Shown: one piece after another, positions 9,129-18,411 of the stretch
Layout: every line of letters begins with the position of its first letter
Position numbering within the stretch: position 1 is the stretch's first letter
Source: Flavihumibacter sp. ZG627
Lineage (GTDB): Bacteria > Bacteroidota > Bacteroidia > Chitinophagales > Chitinophagaceae
DNA length: 64,000 nt
NCBI RefSeq assembly: GCF_000814325.1
Contig: NZ_JPHF01000002.1
Coordinates: 707,930 to 771,929, forward strand
Reading direction: 5' to 3'
Translations under genes and position numbers: made by a program
Notes under the pieces: generated by a model
Database searches by the model: none
The model's input: only the letters and a program-made list of their open reading frames with translations
Told to the model about the DNA's origin: nothing

Positions 9129-9719
9129 TCAATCTCCTGAATCCTTTTTCTTCTTCTGGCTTTTAGGTGCCCAGATGGCCAACATCCGCTTACCTTCCAT
9201 TTTCGGCATTCCTTCCAAAACACCAAATTCACCCAGGCGCTCTGCAAATTTCAGGAGAAGCAATTCACCCCTGTCCTTAAACTGGATGGCCCTGCCCCTG
9301 AATTGCACATAAGCTTTCACCTTATTTCCTTCTTTCAGGAATTCTTCCGCATGTTTAGCTTTAAAGTTGAAATCATGGTCGTCGGTGTTAGGAGTAAACC
9401 TGATCTCTTTCACTTCAGACTGCTTGGCTTTCGCCTTCATCTCCTTATCCTTCTTCTTCTTCTCGTAGAGGAATTTATTATAATCGATGATCCTGCAAAC
9501 CGGCGGATCGGCATTTGGCGAGATCTCCACCAGGTCGAGCCCCTGGTCCTGCGCCATGCGTTGTGCTTCCTGGATGGAATAAACGCCTACTTCTACATTG
9601 TCGCCAACCAATCGTACCGATGGTACCCGAATCATTTGGTTAGTCCTGTGTTCCTGTTGCTGTTCTTTCTTGAACCTTGGATTGAAAGCCCCTCTGGGTG
9701 GTCTGGGTGGAAATGCCAT
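9129..9719 (-). CDS. infC: translation initiation factor IF-3
   Basis: This 196-residue IF-3 has an N-terminal basic extension (MAFPPRPPRGAFNPRFKKE), the N-domain signature VRLVGDNVEVGVYSIQEA, the lysine-rich linker helix (YEKKKKDKEMKAKAKQ) and the C-domain with FRGRAIQFKDRGELLL. IF-3 binds the 30S subunit, checks the start codon-anticodon pairing and prevents premature subunit joining. Unlike many infC genes, which start with ATT, this one has an in-frame ATG at the beginning of the conserved extension. It lies 46 bp downstream of thrS on the same strand. The C-terminus is followed by a lysine-rich tail. Confidence 0.96.
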   Translation of the reverse strand: MAFPPRPPRGAFNPRFKKEQQQEHRTNQMIRVPSVRLVGDNVEVGVYSIQEAQRMAQDQGLDLVEISPNADPPVCRIIDYNKFLYEKKKKDKEMKAKAKQSEVKEIRFTPNTDDHDFNFKAKHAEEFLKEGNKVKAYVQFRGRAIQFKDRGELLLLKFAERLGEFGVLEGMPKMEGKRMLAIWAPKSQKKKKDSGD

Positions 9720-9765
9720 TTAGTTATTTTGATTAAACAATTACGACCCGAAAATATTAATTTTT

Positions 9766-11703
9766 TTATTCACTACTGCTGCGATCTGAAATCTCCCGTG
9801 AAATCACCTTGATAAATTCCTCCACAGGCATTACGCCGGCATCCCCTTTGCCCTGGCGGCGAACGGCAATCTTGCCCTCATTCATCTCTTTTTCACCTAC
9901 CACAAGCATATAAGGAACGCGCAGCAGCTCAGTATCGCGGATCTTTTTACCGATTTTTTCGTTCCTGTCATCAATCGATACTCTCACACCTGCTTTCCGG
10001 AGCTGTTTTTTCACGCTTTCTGCATAATCCATGAACTTATCGCTAATGGGCAGGATCTTCACCTGCTGTGGTGCCAGCCATATTGGTAGCTTACCAGCAT
10101 AATGTTCAAGCAAAAATCCTATGAAACGCTCATGGGTTCCCAAAGGTGCACGGTGAATGATCAATGGGGTATCATGCTGGTTATCGGCGGTGGTATATTC
10201 AAGTTTGAAACTGCGGCCCTGCGAAAAATCTACCTGGTTGGTGGCGAGTGTAAATTCCCTGCCTATGACGCTATATATCTGCACATCAATTTTTGGACCA
10301 TAGAAAGCAGCTTCATCCTGCACCTCCACAAATGGAATATTGGAATCGATCAGCACCTGGCGTACCATCGCCTCGGTTTCCTTCCACAATTCAGGTTCAT
10401 CCACATATTTCTTACCTAGCTTTTCAGGAGAATGCAAGCTAAGGCGCATTACATATTTATCTATCCCAAATATTTTGAAATACTTGAGATACATCTCGTT
10501 CACAGATCTGAACTCCTGCTCAAACTGCTCTTTGGAACAATATATATGTGCATCGTTCATATGAAGGCAGCGCACTCGCATGAGACCAAATAATTCTCCG
10601 CTCTGCTCATAACGGTAAACAGTACCATATTCTGCAATGCGATATGGCAGGTCGCGATAGCTCTTGGGCTCTGCAGCAAAAATCTTATGGTGATGCGGAC
10701 AGTTCATTGCGCGCAGATAATACTTCTCTCCTTCCAGTTCCATGGGAGGGTACATACTATCGGCATAATAAGGAAGGTGACCGCTGGTCAGGTACATACT
10801 TTCCTTGGCAATATGAGGAGTAACAACGCGATGGTAACCTGCTTCTTCTTCAGTTTCCTTTGCCAGTTTTTCCAGCTCCTCAATAATGATAGTTCCATTA
10901 GGCATCCACATGATCAGGCCCTGTCCCACATCATCGTCCATGGTATAAATGCTGAGCTCCTTACCTATCTTTCTATGATCACGTTTCTTCGCTTCCTCAA
11001 GTAATGCGAGGTATTCGTCAAGTTCCTTTTGTGAGGGAAAACTTACTCCATAAACACGGGTAAGCATCTTGTTTTTTTCATCACCCTTCCAGTAAGCACC
11101 TGCGATACTGGTGAGCTTGAAAGCCTTGATAAGCCCGGTATGCGGGATATGCGGTCCGCGACACAGATCAGTGAAATTACCCTGAGAATAGAAACTGATG
11201 GTTCCATCTTCGAGGTTCTGCAGCAGATCGAGTTTGTATTCATCTCCCTTATCGGCAAAATAAGAAATAGCTTCTCCCTTGGGAACTTCTCTGCGAACAA
11301 AGGCGTTGTTCTGCTTGGCCAGTTCTGCCATCTTCACTTCAAGCTTCCTCAGATCTTCTTCAGAAATGCTTTTATCGCCAAGGTCTATATCATAATAAAA
11401 CCCGTTATCAACCGGCGGACCAACCCAGAATTTTACCCCGGGGAACATCGCTTCAATGGCTTCTGCCATGAGGTGTGCGGTAGAATGCCAGAAGGTAGAC
11501 TTTGCATCCTTTTCCTCCCATCCCAGTAATTTCAATGCCGAATCTTCATAAATAGGACGGCTAAGGTCCCACACCTGCCCGTTAACCGATGCAGCGAGAA
11601 TTTTTCGGGCCAATCCTTCACTTATACTTTTTGCGATGTCGAGAGCTGAGGTACCGGGTTCATATTCTCGTTGCGCGCCGTCCGGAAAGCTGATCTTTAT
11701 CAT
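9766..11703 (-). CDS. thrS: threonyl-tRNA synthetase
   Basis: At 645 residues this is the expected length. Domains in order are an N-terminal TGS domain (about 1-60), an editing domain with HSTAHLMAEA and FTDLCRGPH (Zn/His-Cys editing pocket), a class II catalytic core with MNCPHHHKIF (zinc Cys) and GELFGLMRVR (motif 2 region), motif 3 near IIHRAPLGTHERFIG, and a C-terminal anticodon-binding domain (LPIWLAPQQVKILP). It charges tRNA-Thr and removes misacylated serine. It heads a thrS-infC unit with a promoter about 55 bp upstream. No irregularities are seen. Confidence 0.97.
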   Translation of the reverse strand: MIKISFPDGAQREYEPGTSALDIAKSISEGLARKILAASVNGQVWDLSRPIYEDSALKLLGWEEKDAKSTFWHSTAHLMAEAIEAMFPGVKFWVGPPVDNGFYYDIDLGDKSISEEDLRKLEVKMAELAKQNNAFVRREVPKGEAISYFADKGDEYKLDLLQNLEDGTISFYSQGNFTDLCRGPHIPHTGLIKAFKLTSIAGAYWKGDEKNKMLTRVYGVSFPSQKELDEYLALLEEAKKRDHRKIGKELSIYTMDDDVGQGLIMWMPNGTIIIEELEKLAKETEEEAGYHRVVTPHIAKESMYLTSGHLPYYADSMYPPMELEGEKYYLRAMNCPHHHKIFAAEPKSYRDLPYRIAEYGTVYRYEQSGELFGLMRVRCLHMNDAHIYCSKEQFEQEFRSVNEMYLKYFKIFGIDKYVMRLSLHSPEKLGKKYVDEPELWKETEAMVRQVLIDSNIPFVEVQDEAAFYGPKIDVQIYSVIGREFTLATNQVDFSQGRSFKLEYTTADNQHDTPLIIHRAPLGTHERFIGFLLEHYAGKLPIWLAPQQVKILPISDKFMDYAESVKKQLRKAGVRVSIDDRNEKIGKKIRDTELLRVPYMLVVGEKEMNEGKIAVRRQGKGDAGVMPVEEFIKVISREISDRSSSE

Positions 11704-11758
11704 TTGTTTCTATAGTATTTCTGCTTCCCCCTTTATACAAACAAGGCAGGAAGGGTTG

Positions 11759-11766
11759 CAAATTTA
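11759..11766 (-). promoter_or_regulatory. -7 element (TAAATTTG) for thrS-infC
   Basis: The minus strand carries TAAATTTG followed by C, a perfect TAnnTTTG. Initiation near 11752 would leave a leader of about 50 nt. The same short intergenic region drives the rightward gene starting at 11849. Confidence 0.55.
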
Positions 11767-11848
11767 ACGAACAATTGCCAGATTAACTCGTTGAACGGTA
11801 CGAAATTGCCATTCCTTTTTAGTTAACTTGAATATATAACTTGCATTC

Positions 11849-12913
11849 ATGAGGCGCATCATCCTGCTACTTTTTTTATTTGGCGGAACAGCCCTGCAGG
11901 CGCAGGATCTGACCGGTATATGGCGGGGTCATTTCCGTTCCAATAACCGGATGTTGCAACTCATGAATATTGATGACCGTTATAAATTCGAGATCCAGCT
12001 CGACCAGCGGGGAAAAGCATTTAAAGGAGTTACCTATTCTTACAAGACAACCGAATTCTATGGTAAGGCTGTTGCAAAGGGCACTATTCATACCGGCACG
12101 CAGAAAGTATTATTGGAAGAACTGAAGATCGTGGAAGTAAGAATGATGCAGGGTAATGATGCCTGTGTGATGACATGCTTCCTTCAATATACCAGGAATG
12201 GCAGGGAGGAATTTATGGAAGGAACTTATGTGAGCATGAACACGCGCGACTCATCCGATTGTGGGAGAGGCACTGTTTTCCTCCGCAAGGTTATAAGTTC
12301 CGATTTTTATAAAGAACCATTCCTGGTGCAGCGCGAAAAAGAAAAAAAACAACCTGTTACACCGCCAAAGCCACAGCCACCGGTTGTTACGGAGAAAGAG
12401 GCTGATATAGCCAAATCCAATAAAAAGGTGGTTGTACCAGCGCCGAAAGCTGAGGAAAAGGTGCCGGAGTTGCCCCAGCGTCCAATAGAACCAAAGGCTC
12501 CGCCAAATAGCCAGGCAGACGCAGATAAAAAAAGAACAGATCCGCAGGTCATTCCACCGGTATTAAAAACAAGAGAAAATGAACTGGTAAAGACCTTTAA
12601 GGTGCGTACCAGGGAAGTGATCGTAAACCTATATGACAATGGCACAATCGATAAAGACACTGTTTCCGTTTACCTGAACAAAGAGTTGGTGGTATCAAGG
12701 AAAATGCTTTCCCTCTCTCCCATTACGCTGCGTATAACCCTTGATGATGATGAATATCATGAACTGGTTATGGTAGCCGAAAATCTGGGTGAGATCCCTC
12801 CAAATACTTCATTGATGGTGGTGAAAGCAGGTAACCAACAATTTGAAGTGCGGATCACTTCAACAGAACAAAAAAATGCTGTGGTACGCTTCCGGTATGA
12901 GGCAGGTAATTAG
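11849..12913 (+). CDS. secreted protein of unknown function, long paralogue
   Basis: This 354-residue exported protein has a signal peptide ending at LQAQ. The N-terminal module (about 20-155) starts DLTGIWRGHF and resembles lipocalin-like small barrels, with several Cys that could form disulphides. A proline/lysine/glutamate-rich linker follows (about 165-235). The C-terminal module (about 245-354) is recognisable as VNLYDNGTIDKDTVSVYLN, then GEIPPNTSLMVV and NAVVRFRY. The same N- and C-modules occur in the next gene (13006-13845) without the long linker, so the two are tandem duplicates. I do not recognise an established name for the C-module. No catalytic motif is evident; a binding or periplasmic role is only a guess. 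Confidence 0.8.
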   Translation: MRRIILLLFLFGGTALQAQDLTGIWRGHFRSNNRMLQLMNIDDRYKFEIQLDQRGKAFKGVTYSYKTTEFYGKAVAKGTIHTGTQKVLLEELKIVEVRMMQGNDACVMTCFLQYTRNGREEFMEGTYVSMNTRDSSDCGRGTVFLRKVISSDFYKEPFLVQREKEKKQPVTPPKPQPPVVTEKEADIAKSNKKVVVPAPKAEEKVPELPQRPIEPKAPPNSQADADKKRTDPQVIPPVLKTRENELVKTFKVRTREVIVNLYDNGTIDKDTVSVYLNKELVVSRKMLSLSPITLRITLDDDEYHELVMVAENLGEIPPNTSLMVVKAGNQQFEVRITSTEQKNAVVRFRYEAGN

Positions 12914-13005
12914 CGGTGCTGCCTTTCATAATCCCCTGTTTGCCGCTCACAAAATTCCATCGCTCATTTCATGCGATGGCTTAAATTGAACTACCAATAA
13001 AACCC

Positions 13006-13845
13006 ATGAGGCTCTTCCTGACTTCCCTTTTGTTGATATTACTGCAGGTTGCATCTGCACAGGACCTGAACGGCATCTGGCGTGGAACCCTTACCCAGGA
13101 AGCAGGAGGTTGTTTCCCGGTGTATAACCTTGAGATCCAGATCGGCCAGCAAGGGAATACGCTGATGGGAAATTCTTTTGATTATTATGACCGCAACCGT
13201 TTTGTGAAACATCATTTCAATGGACGTTATAATAGCCAGACCAAAAGAATGGTTCTCATTGAAGACAAAATAATGGAGGTAAATATTCCATCCGATTGCG
13301 TTGCCTGTTCAAAAACCTATGATCTTACCTGGTCTTCTTCCGGTAATAAAGAAAGCCTGACTGGTGAATGGAAAGGATATGAAAGTGAGAGTAGAAAGGC
13401 TTGCCCACCCGGCAGGATCACACTATACCGGGTATCTACAACCGATTTTCCCATCGATATTGACCAGCCCGAAGAACTGGCCAGGCTACAGCAATCACTG
13501 AAACTGCAGGAACGTACCACCGAGGTGGTCAGCACCCTTGAGCTTGAAACGCCCAATATAAAAATCGACCTGTACGACAATGCAGAGATAGATAATGATA
13601 CGGTCACCATTTTCCTTAATAATAAATTGCTTCTATTAAAACAGCGGCTCACTAACAAGCCCTTAACGCTGGAGCTTAAGGCCTTCCCTGATACGGATTA
13701 TGAACTGGTGATGTATGCCGATAACCTTGGAAGCATCCCTCCTAATACTGCACTGATGGTAGTAACGGCAGGCCGCAATAAATATGAAGTGCGACTTTCG
13801 GCTTCTGACAAGAAAAATGCTGCGGTACGATTTCGATTGAAATAG
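13006..13845 (+). CDS. secreted protein of unknown function, short paralogue
   Basis: This 279-residue protein is the tandem paralogue of the gene ending at 12913. It has a signal peptide ending at ASAQ, then DLNGIWRGTL, which matches the upstream DLTGIWRGHF. The C-terminal module reads IKIDLYDNAEIDNDTVTIFL, then GSIPPNTALMVV and NAAVRFRLK, nearly superimposable on the upstream copy. The proline-rich linker is reduced to a short charged stretch (about 150-175). Paired Cys (CVAC, and the Cys near GGCF) suggest disulphides in the periplasm or outside. The gene sits 92 bp behind its paralogue and converges on a TonB receptor gene. Function is unknown. Confidence 0.8.
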   Translation: MRLFLTSLLLILLQVASAQDLNGIWRGTLTQEAGGCFPVYNLEIQIGQQGNTLMGNSFDYYDRNRFVKHHFNGRYNSQTKRMVLIEDKIMEVNIPSDCVACSKTYDLTWSSSGNKESLTGEWKGYESESRKACPPGRITLYRVSTTDFPIDIDQPEELARLQQSLKLQERTTEVVSTLELETPNIKIDLYDNAEIDNDTVTIFLNNKLLLLKQRLTNKPLTLELKAFPDTDYELVMYADNLGSIPPNTALMVVTAGRNKYEVRLSASDKKNAAVRFRLK

Positions 13846-13914
13846 GTATCTGACACATGTTCGCAACCTGTTCGAACACATGTTCTAACATCCTCTGAAC
13901 AAGTATCAGACACC
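13845..13914. repeat. imperfect inverted repeat between convergent genes
   Basis: An 18-bp arm at 13845-13862 (GGTATCTGACACATGTTC) matches the reverse complement of 13897-13914 with three mismatches. The 34-bp centre repeats the word TGTTC/GAACA several times. It fills the gap between two convergent genes and could act as a bidirectional terminator or be a dispersed intergenic repeat. It lacks a T-tract, so ordinary intrinsic termination is doubtful. Confidence 0.6.
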
Positions 13915-13925
13915 TGGTTGCCATG

Positions 13926-16298
13926 CTAAAACCTGAAGTTCCAGGTTACGCTGGGGATGATAGGGAAAAGACTCACCTGCCTGGCCTCCACTTTCAGGCT
14001 GCCGTCATAGGCACTCCCCGTTTGATCGTAGTAAATGAAATATGGATTCAGCCTGCTATACACATTATAAATGCTGAAAACCCAACTACCCGTTATACGG
14101 CTTGGCTTTTTAGCAACAGGAGTATAGGTGGCAGCAAAATCGATACGATGATAAGACGGCAGACGGTATTTGTTAATGCGGCTATACTCCTGCGTTAGTG
14201 TTCCATTTACTATATAGAAGCGCTCAGGAAGTGAGGTTGCATTTCCCGTTCCATAAACAAATACTGCAGAGAGTTTCCATTTTTTATTTAATTCATAGGC
14301 ACTCACCACGGAGAGATCATGGCGGCGATCATAACGGGCGGGATATTTCATACCTTCATTGAGATCGGGGAATTTGCGCCAGGTCCAGCTAAGCGTATAC
14401 CCTACCCATCCGGTAAGCCGACCGGTATTCTTCCGCACAAAGAATTCACTCCCATAACTCCAGCCTTCCCCAAATACAAATTCTTCTTCCGGATCGGTGA
14501 GTCCGGGTGTATATCCCTCCCGGTATTCGATCTGGTTATCCATTTTTTTATAGTAGAGTTCTACAGATGTTTCATATTTATTATTGCTGAAATTCCGGAA
14601 ATAGCCAGCCGCATATTGCCAGCTAAGCTGAGGCTTTACATTTAATGTGCTGGGTACCCAGAGATCTGTGGGAAGAGTAGATCCGGCATTGCTTACGAGG
14701 TGTATATACTGGTTATTCCTGCTAACAGAAGCTTTGAAGGAGCTTTCATCATTGATGCTGTACCGCATGGTGAACCTTGGTTCCAGTCCCCCATAATATT
14801 TTACGGTTGACCCTCGCCGGTATACAGTGCTGTCGGTCTTATTGCCATCGGCATCGCGGGTATAGTCAGTGAACGGCCCGGTCTGTGCAAAGGAGCTGTA
14901 ACGAATGCCGGTATTCAATTGCCATTTCTCTCCCAGTTCCCAGTCGTGCTGAAGATATACACCTGATTCTATAGCATATTTTCGGGAAGCATTGTTGGGA
15001 GTGAAATCAACTGAATCGGACCGGCCACTAAATAGGTTTGGCTTAAAGGTGTGATGGGTGATTTGTGCTCCCCATTTGAGTTTGTGCGCCGGCGCGGGAT
15101 AATAATCCATGTCAAACTTTGCAGTGAGGTCGCGGATCCCCGAGCGCAGGTTGAAAGAGAGATTATTCTGTTCGCCGTTAAAGGCAAAATTGTAGTTGTT
15201 GAAAACAAGGGTTGCATTGGAGAACAATTTCCGGTGGAATACATGGTTCCAGCGAAGTGTTGCGGTTGCATTTCCCCAGGGGATATTGGCGCTGAAAGAT
15301 CGCTGGTTATTTTTAAAATCAAAGACATCCCTTCCAAAATAGCCACTGAGATAAAGACGATCACGATCGGAGAATTTATAATTGACCTTTGTATTGAGAT
15401 CATAGAAATAATAACCCGATCCATAGAAGGAACTGCTTTTAGGAACAAATGGTTTCACCAGCGCATCTATATATGTACGGCGCGCGGAGATGATAAAAGA
15501 GGCCTTGTCTTTTTGCAATGGCCCCTGAATTGAAAAGCGTGATGCAATCAGGCCGATCCCGCCCTCACCTTCAAGTTGTTTCATATTTCCGTCCTTCATG
15601 GCGATATCAAGAACAGATGAAAGTCGGCCGCCATACTGAGCAGGCATACCACCTTTTATCAGTGAAACATTCTTGATGGCATCCGAATTAAATACGGAGA
15701 AGAAACCGAAGAGGTGGCCGGTGTTATACACCACGGCGTCGTCAAGCATGATAAGGTTCTGGTCGGGTCCACCTCCCCGCACATAGAAGCCGGCATTGCC
15801 TTCCCCTGCATTGCGAACCCCTGGAAGCAGTTGAAGTGTTTTCAGGATATCTGTTTCCCCAAGCAGTACAGGCAAAGATTTCACCTGGCTCATGGCAAGA
15901 TCTATTTTCCCCATCTGTGCCTGCGTAACATTCCCATCCTTGCGTTTGGCATATACTACTACTTCTTCCTGTGTGGTTCCACGTGGGGATAAAAGGAAAT
16001 TATTTGACAGATCACGGTCAAGCATAAACGATATCCGCACTGATTCATAGCCGGCATAGGTGCAACTGAGTTCATAGCGGCCCGCGTCAAGTGTAATGGA
16101 ATAATATCCATAGGTATTGCTGACAACTCCCCGGCCTTTCCCATTGATAACAATAGAAGCCCCTATAAGGCTTTCCCCGGATAGGGAATCGCGCACATAT
16201 CCGCTAAGGGTGAATTTCCTGCCTGAATTCTCCTGGCCATAAACCAGCGGCCTGGTCAAAAGCAGGAATAGGAGGATAAAAAGCGAAAATCGGGGCAT
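13926..16298 (-). CDS. TonB-dependent receptor with carboxypeptidase-regulatory-like domain
   Basis: This 790-residue outer-membrane receptor has a signal peptide (ends VYGQ). A carboxypeptidase-D-like beta-sandwich follows (about 28-105, starting LSGYVRDSLSGESLIGASI), then a plug domain with GFYVRGGGPDQNLIMLDDAV (about 160-180). A 22-strand-type barrel extends to the terminal Phe (SVTWNFRF), as expected for BAM recognition. It imports a siderophore, glycan or peptide-type ligand using TonB energy; specificity cannot be read from sequence. No SusD partner or transport gene is adjacent. It converges on the secreted paralogue pair and diverges from the ABC-F gene. Confidence 0.9.
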   Translation of the reverse strand: MPRFSLFILLFLLLTRPLVYGQENSGRKFTLSGYVRDSLSGESLIGASIVINGKGRGVVSNTYGYYSITLDAGRYELSCTYAGYESVRISFMLDRDLSNNFLLSPRGTTQEEVVVYAKRKDGNVTQAQMGKIDLAMSQVKSLPVLLGETDILKTLQLLPGVRNAGEGNAGFYVRGGGPDQNLIMLDDAVVYNTGHLFGFFSVFNSDAIKNVSLIKGGMPAQYGGRLSSVLDIAMKDGNMKQLEGEGGIGLIASRFSIQGPLQKDKASFIISARRTYIDALVKPFVPKSSSFYGSGYYFYDLNTKVNYKFSDRDRLYLSGYFGRDVFDFKNNQRSFSANIPWGNATATLRWNHVFHRKLFSNATLVFNNYNFAFNGEQNNLSFNLRSGIRDLTAKFDMDYYPAPAHKLKWGAQITHHTFKPNLFSGRSDSVDFTPNNASRKYAIESGVYLQHDWELGEKWQLNTGIRYSSFAQTGPFTDYTRDADGNKTDSTVYRRGSTVKYYGGLEPRFTMRYSINDESSFKASVSRNNQYIHLVSNAGSTLPTDLWVPSTLNVKPQLSWQYAAGYFRNFSNNKYETSVELYYKKMDNQIEYREGYTPGLTDPEEEFVFGEGWSYGSEFFVRKNTGRLTGWVGYTLSWTWRKFPDLNEGMKYPARYDRRHDLSVVSAYELNKKWKLSAVFVYGTGNATSLPERFYIVNGTLTQEYSRINKYRLPSYHRIDFAATYTPVAKKPSRITGSWVFSIYNVYSRLNPYFIYYDQTGSAYDGSLKVEARQVSLFPIIPSVTWNFRF

Positions 16299-16401
16299 CG
16301 GAACGATAAAGTTTATGTTAAGACGGGTGCAAGTTAACTGGAATGAACAAAAACCACCCTCTTTGGTTCGTTACCATCCGGTAAAATCAAAGGCTTTTCT
16401 G

Positions 16402-16409
16402 TAATTTTG
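16402..16409 (+). promoter_or_regulatory. -7 element (TAATTTTG) just before the ABC-F start
   Basis: TAATTTTG is a perfect TAnnTTTG box ending only 6 bp before the ATG at 16416. With the usual 4-7 nt to the transcription start, the mRNA would begin at or next to the start codon, that is, leaderless or nearly so. No ideally spaced -33 box is visible. Confidence 0.5.
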
Positions 16410-16415
16410 CGCCCC

Positions 16416-18398
16416 ATGTTAGTAGGATTACAAAATGTTACGTTTGAGTTTGGTGCCCGGGTGATCGTATCTGATGCCACCTGGCATATTCAACCGGGAG
16501 AGCGGATCGGCCTGATCGGGTACAATGGAACCGGTAAGTCGACCCTCCTGAAAGTGCTTGTTGGTGAATTACTGCCATCCGCCGGGTCAGTGGAGCGGGG
16601 CCGCGGTACCACCATCGGTTACCTGCACCAGGACCTCCTGAGTTTTGATACCAACAATTCGATCCTTGAAGTTGCCCTCAGCGCCTTTGAGAAAGTGCAG
16701 CAACTGGAGAAGGATATTGAACGGCTCGGAAAGGAATTGGAAGCAACCGGCGATGAGAAAATTCTGCATGAATATTCAGATGCCCTCCATGAACTGGAAG
16801 TGCTGGGAGGGTATGATATCCATCACCGTACGGAAGAAGTTCTCCACGGACTTGGATTTCCGCAGGAGCACCTTGACCGTCCCTACCGCGAGTTCAGCGG
16901 TGGATGGCGCATGCGTGTTCTGTTGGCAAAAATGATTCTGCAGGCACCTGATCTGTTGTTGCTCGATGAACCGACCAACCACCTCGACCTTCCTTCCATC
17001 GAATGGCTTGAAAAATACCTCCTGCATTATAAAGGTTCGGTGGTTATTGTGAGTCACGATAAATTTTTCCTCAACCGCATGGTCACCAAGGTGGTGGAGG
17101 TATACCAGAAGCAATTGCATTTCTACCAGGGCAATTATGAGTTCTATGAAACGGAAAAAGCTATGCGTGTTGAACTGCAGCAGCGGGCTTTTGAAAACCA
17201 GCAGGAATACATCCGGCAGCAGGAAAGATTTATAGAACGCTTCCGTGCCAAGGCAACCAAGGCCGCCCAGGCGCAGAGTGCCATGAAACGGCTCGATAAG
17301 ATCGATCGTATAGAAGAAGTGGAAATAGAAAGACCCAATATAAAGATCAATTTCAGGATAGATAAAATTCCCGGGAGGGTTTTAGTGGAGCTAAAACATA
17401 TCACCAAAAAATATGGTGATAATATTATCGTTGAAAATGCATCTGCAGAAATTGATCGTGGTGATAAGATCGCGCTGATCGGAGCAAACGGAAAAGGCAA
17501 ATCAACACTGCTTCGGATCATTGCCGGCGTGGAAACCTTTGAAGGAGATCGCAAATGGGGGCATAATGTTGAGGAGAGTTTTTATGCCCAGCACCAGCTT
17601 GAATCGCTCGACCTGAACAATACGCTGATTGAGGAGATGAAGACCTGCGGCAGTCAGAAAACCGAGCAGGAGCTTCGCACATTACTGGGATGTTTTCTTT
17701 TCAGTGGTGATGATACAGATAAAAAGATCAAAGTACTCAGTGGAGGTGAAAAAGCCAGGGTAGCGTTAGCAAAAACAATCGTTAGCAAAGCTAATTTCCT
17801 GATGCTCGATGAACCTACCAACCACCTTGATATCCATTCGGTGGAATTATTGGTGGAGGCTTTAAACCGCTATGAAGGCAGCCTGATCATGGTTAGCCAC
17901 GACCGTTATTTTATATCCAAGGCTGCCAATAAGATCTGGGAGATCGAAGACCATAAGATCAAGGAATTTAAGGGAAGCTATCATGAGTGGATAGAATGGA
18001 AAGAGCGTATGGCAAAACATGCTGCTGCAGCAGCCGTTGCTGCAGTAGTAGCAGACAAGCAGGGGGCAGCTCCGGCCCCGGCCCCAAAAATTGTTGAAGA
18101 AACAAAGCCTTCTTCCAATAAACCAAACAACAACCAGCCTATCAATAAAGAGCTGCGCAAAGAACTTCAGCGGCTTCAGAAACAATTCAACCAGTTGGAA
18201 GAGCGTATCGCAAAGGCGAAGGAAAAAAAGAATGAACTGGAACTGGCGCTATCCGATCCTGCTACATATTCTGATCGCATCAAATTTACTGCTGCTGAAA
18301 CAGCTTACAAACAACAGGTAGCCCTTCTGGATAATCTTAACAAGGAATACGAGACCACCTTTGAAAAGATCATGGAAATGGAAACGGAAATGGATTAA
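16416..18398 (+). CDS. ABC-F family ATP-binding cassette protein
   Basis: This 660-residue soluble protein has two ABC domains and no membrane segments. First domain: Walker A GYNGTGKS, signature FSGGWRMR, Walker B LLLLDEPTNHLD. Second domain: GANGKGKS, LSGGEKARVA, FLMLDEPTNHLD. The linker between them (about 235-300) is the charged helical P-site interaction motif of translational ABC-F ATPases. The C-terminus (about 530-660) has an Ala/Pro-rich stretch, then a coiled coil (KELRKELQRLQKQFNQLEER), as in Uup-like proteins. It probably acts on the ribosome rather than as a transporter. The start at ATG 16416 is preferred over an in-frame TTG at 16407 because it begins the conserved MLVGLQNVTF. 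The patatin gene follows 13 bp downstream. Confidence 0.92.
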   Translation: MLVGLQNVTFEFGARVIVSDATWHIQPGERIGLIGYNGTGKSTLLKVLVGELLPSAGSVERGRGTTIGYLHQDLLSFDTNNSILEVALSAFEKVQQLEKDIERLGKELEATGDEKILHEYSDALHELEVLGGYDIHHRTEEVLHGLGFPQEHLDRPYREFSGGWRMRVLLAKMILQAPDLLLLDEPTNHLDLPSIEWLEKYLLHYKGSVVIVSHDKFFLNRMVTKVVEVYQKQLHFYQGNYEFYETEKAMRVELQQRAFENQQEYIRQQERFIERFRAKATKAAQAQSAMKRLDKIDRIEEVEIERPNIKINFRIDKIPGRVLVELKHITKKYGDNIIVENASAEIDRGDKIALIGANGKGKSTLLRIIAGVETFEGDRKWGHNVEESFYAQHQLESLDLNNTLIEEMKTCGSQKTEQELRTLLGCFLFSGDDTDKKIKVLSGGEKARVALAKTIVSKANFLMLDEPTNHLDIHSVELLVEALNRYEGSLIMVSHDRYFISKAANKIWEIEDHKIKEFKGSYHEWIEWKERMAKHAAAAAVAAVVADKQGAAPAPAPKIVEETKPSSNKPNNNQPINKELRKELQRLQKQFNQLEERIAKAKEKKNELELALSDPATYSDRIKFTAAETAYKQQVALLDNLNKEYETTFEKIMEMETEMD

Positions 18399-18411
18399 CT
18401 TCATCGGGCAT

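Noticed and set aside
16407..16415. TTG start for the ABC-F gene, three codons before the ATG
   Set aside because: These bases are part of the TAATTTTG promoter box, and conserved sequence begins at the ATG.
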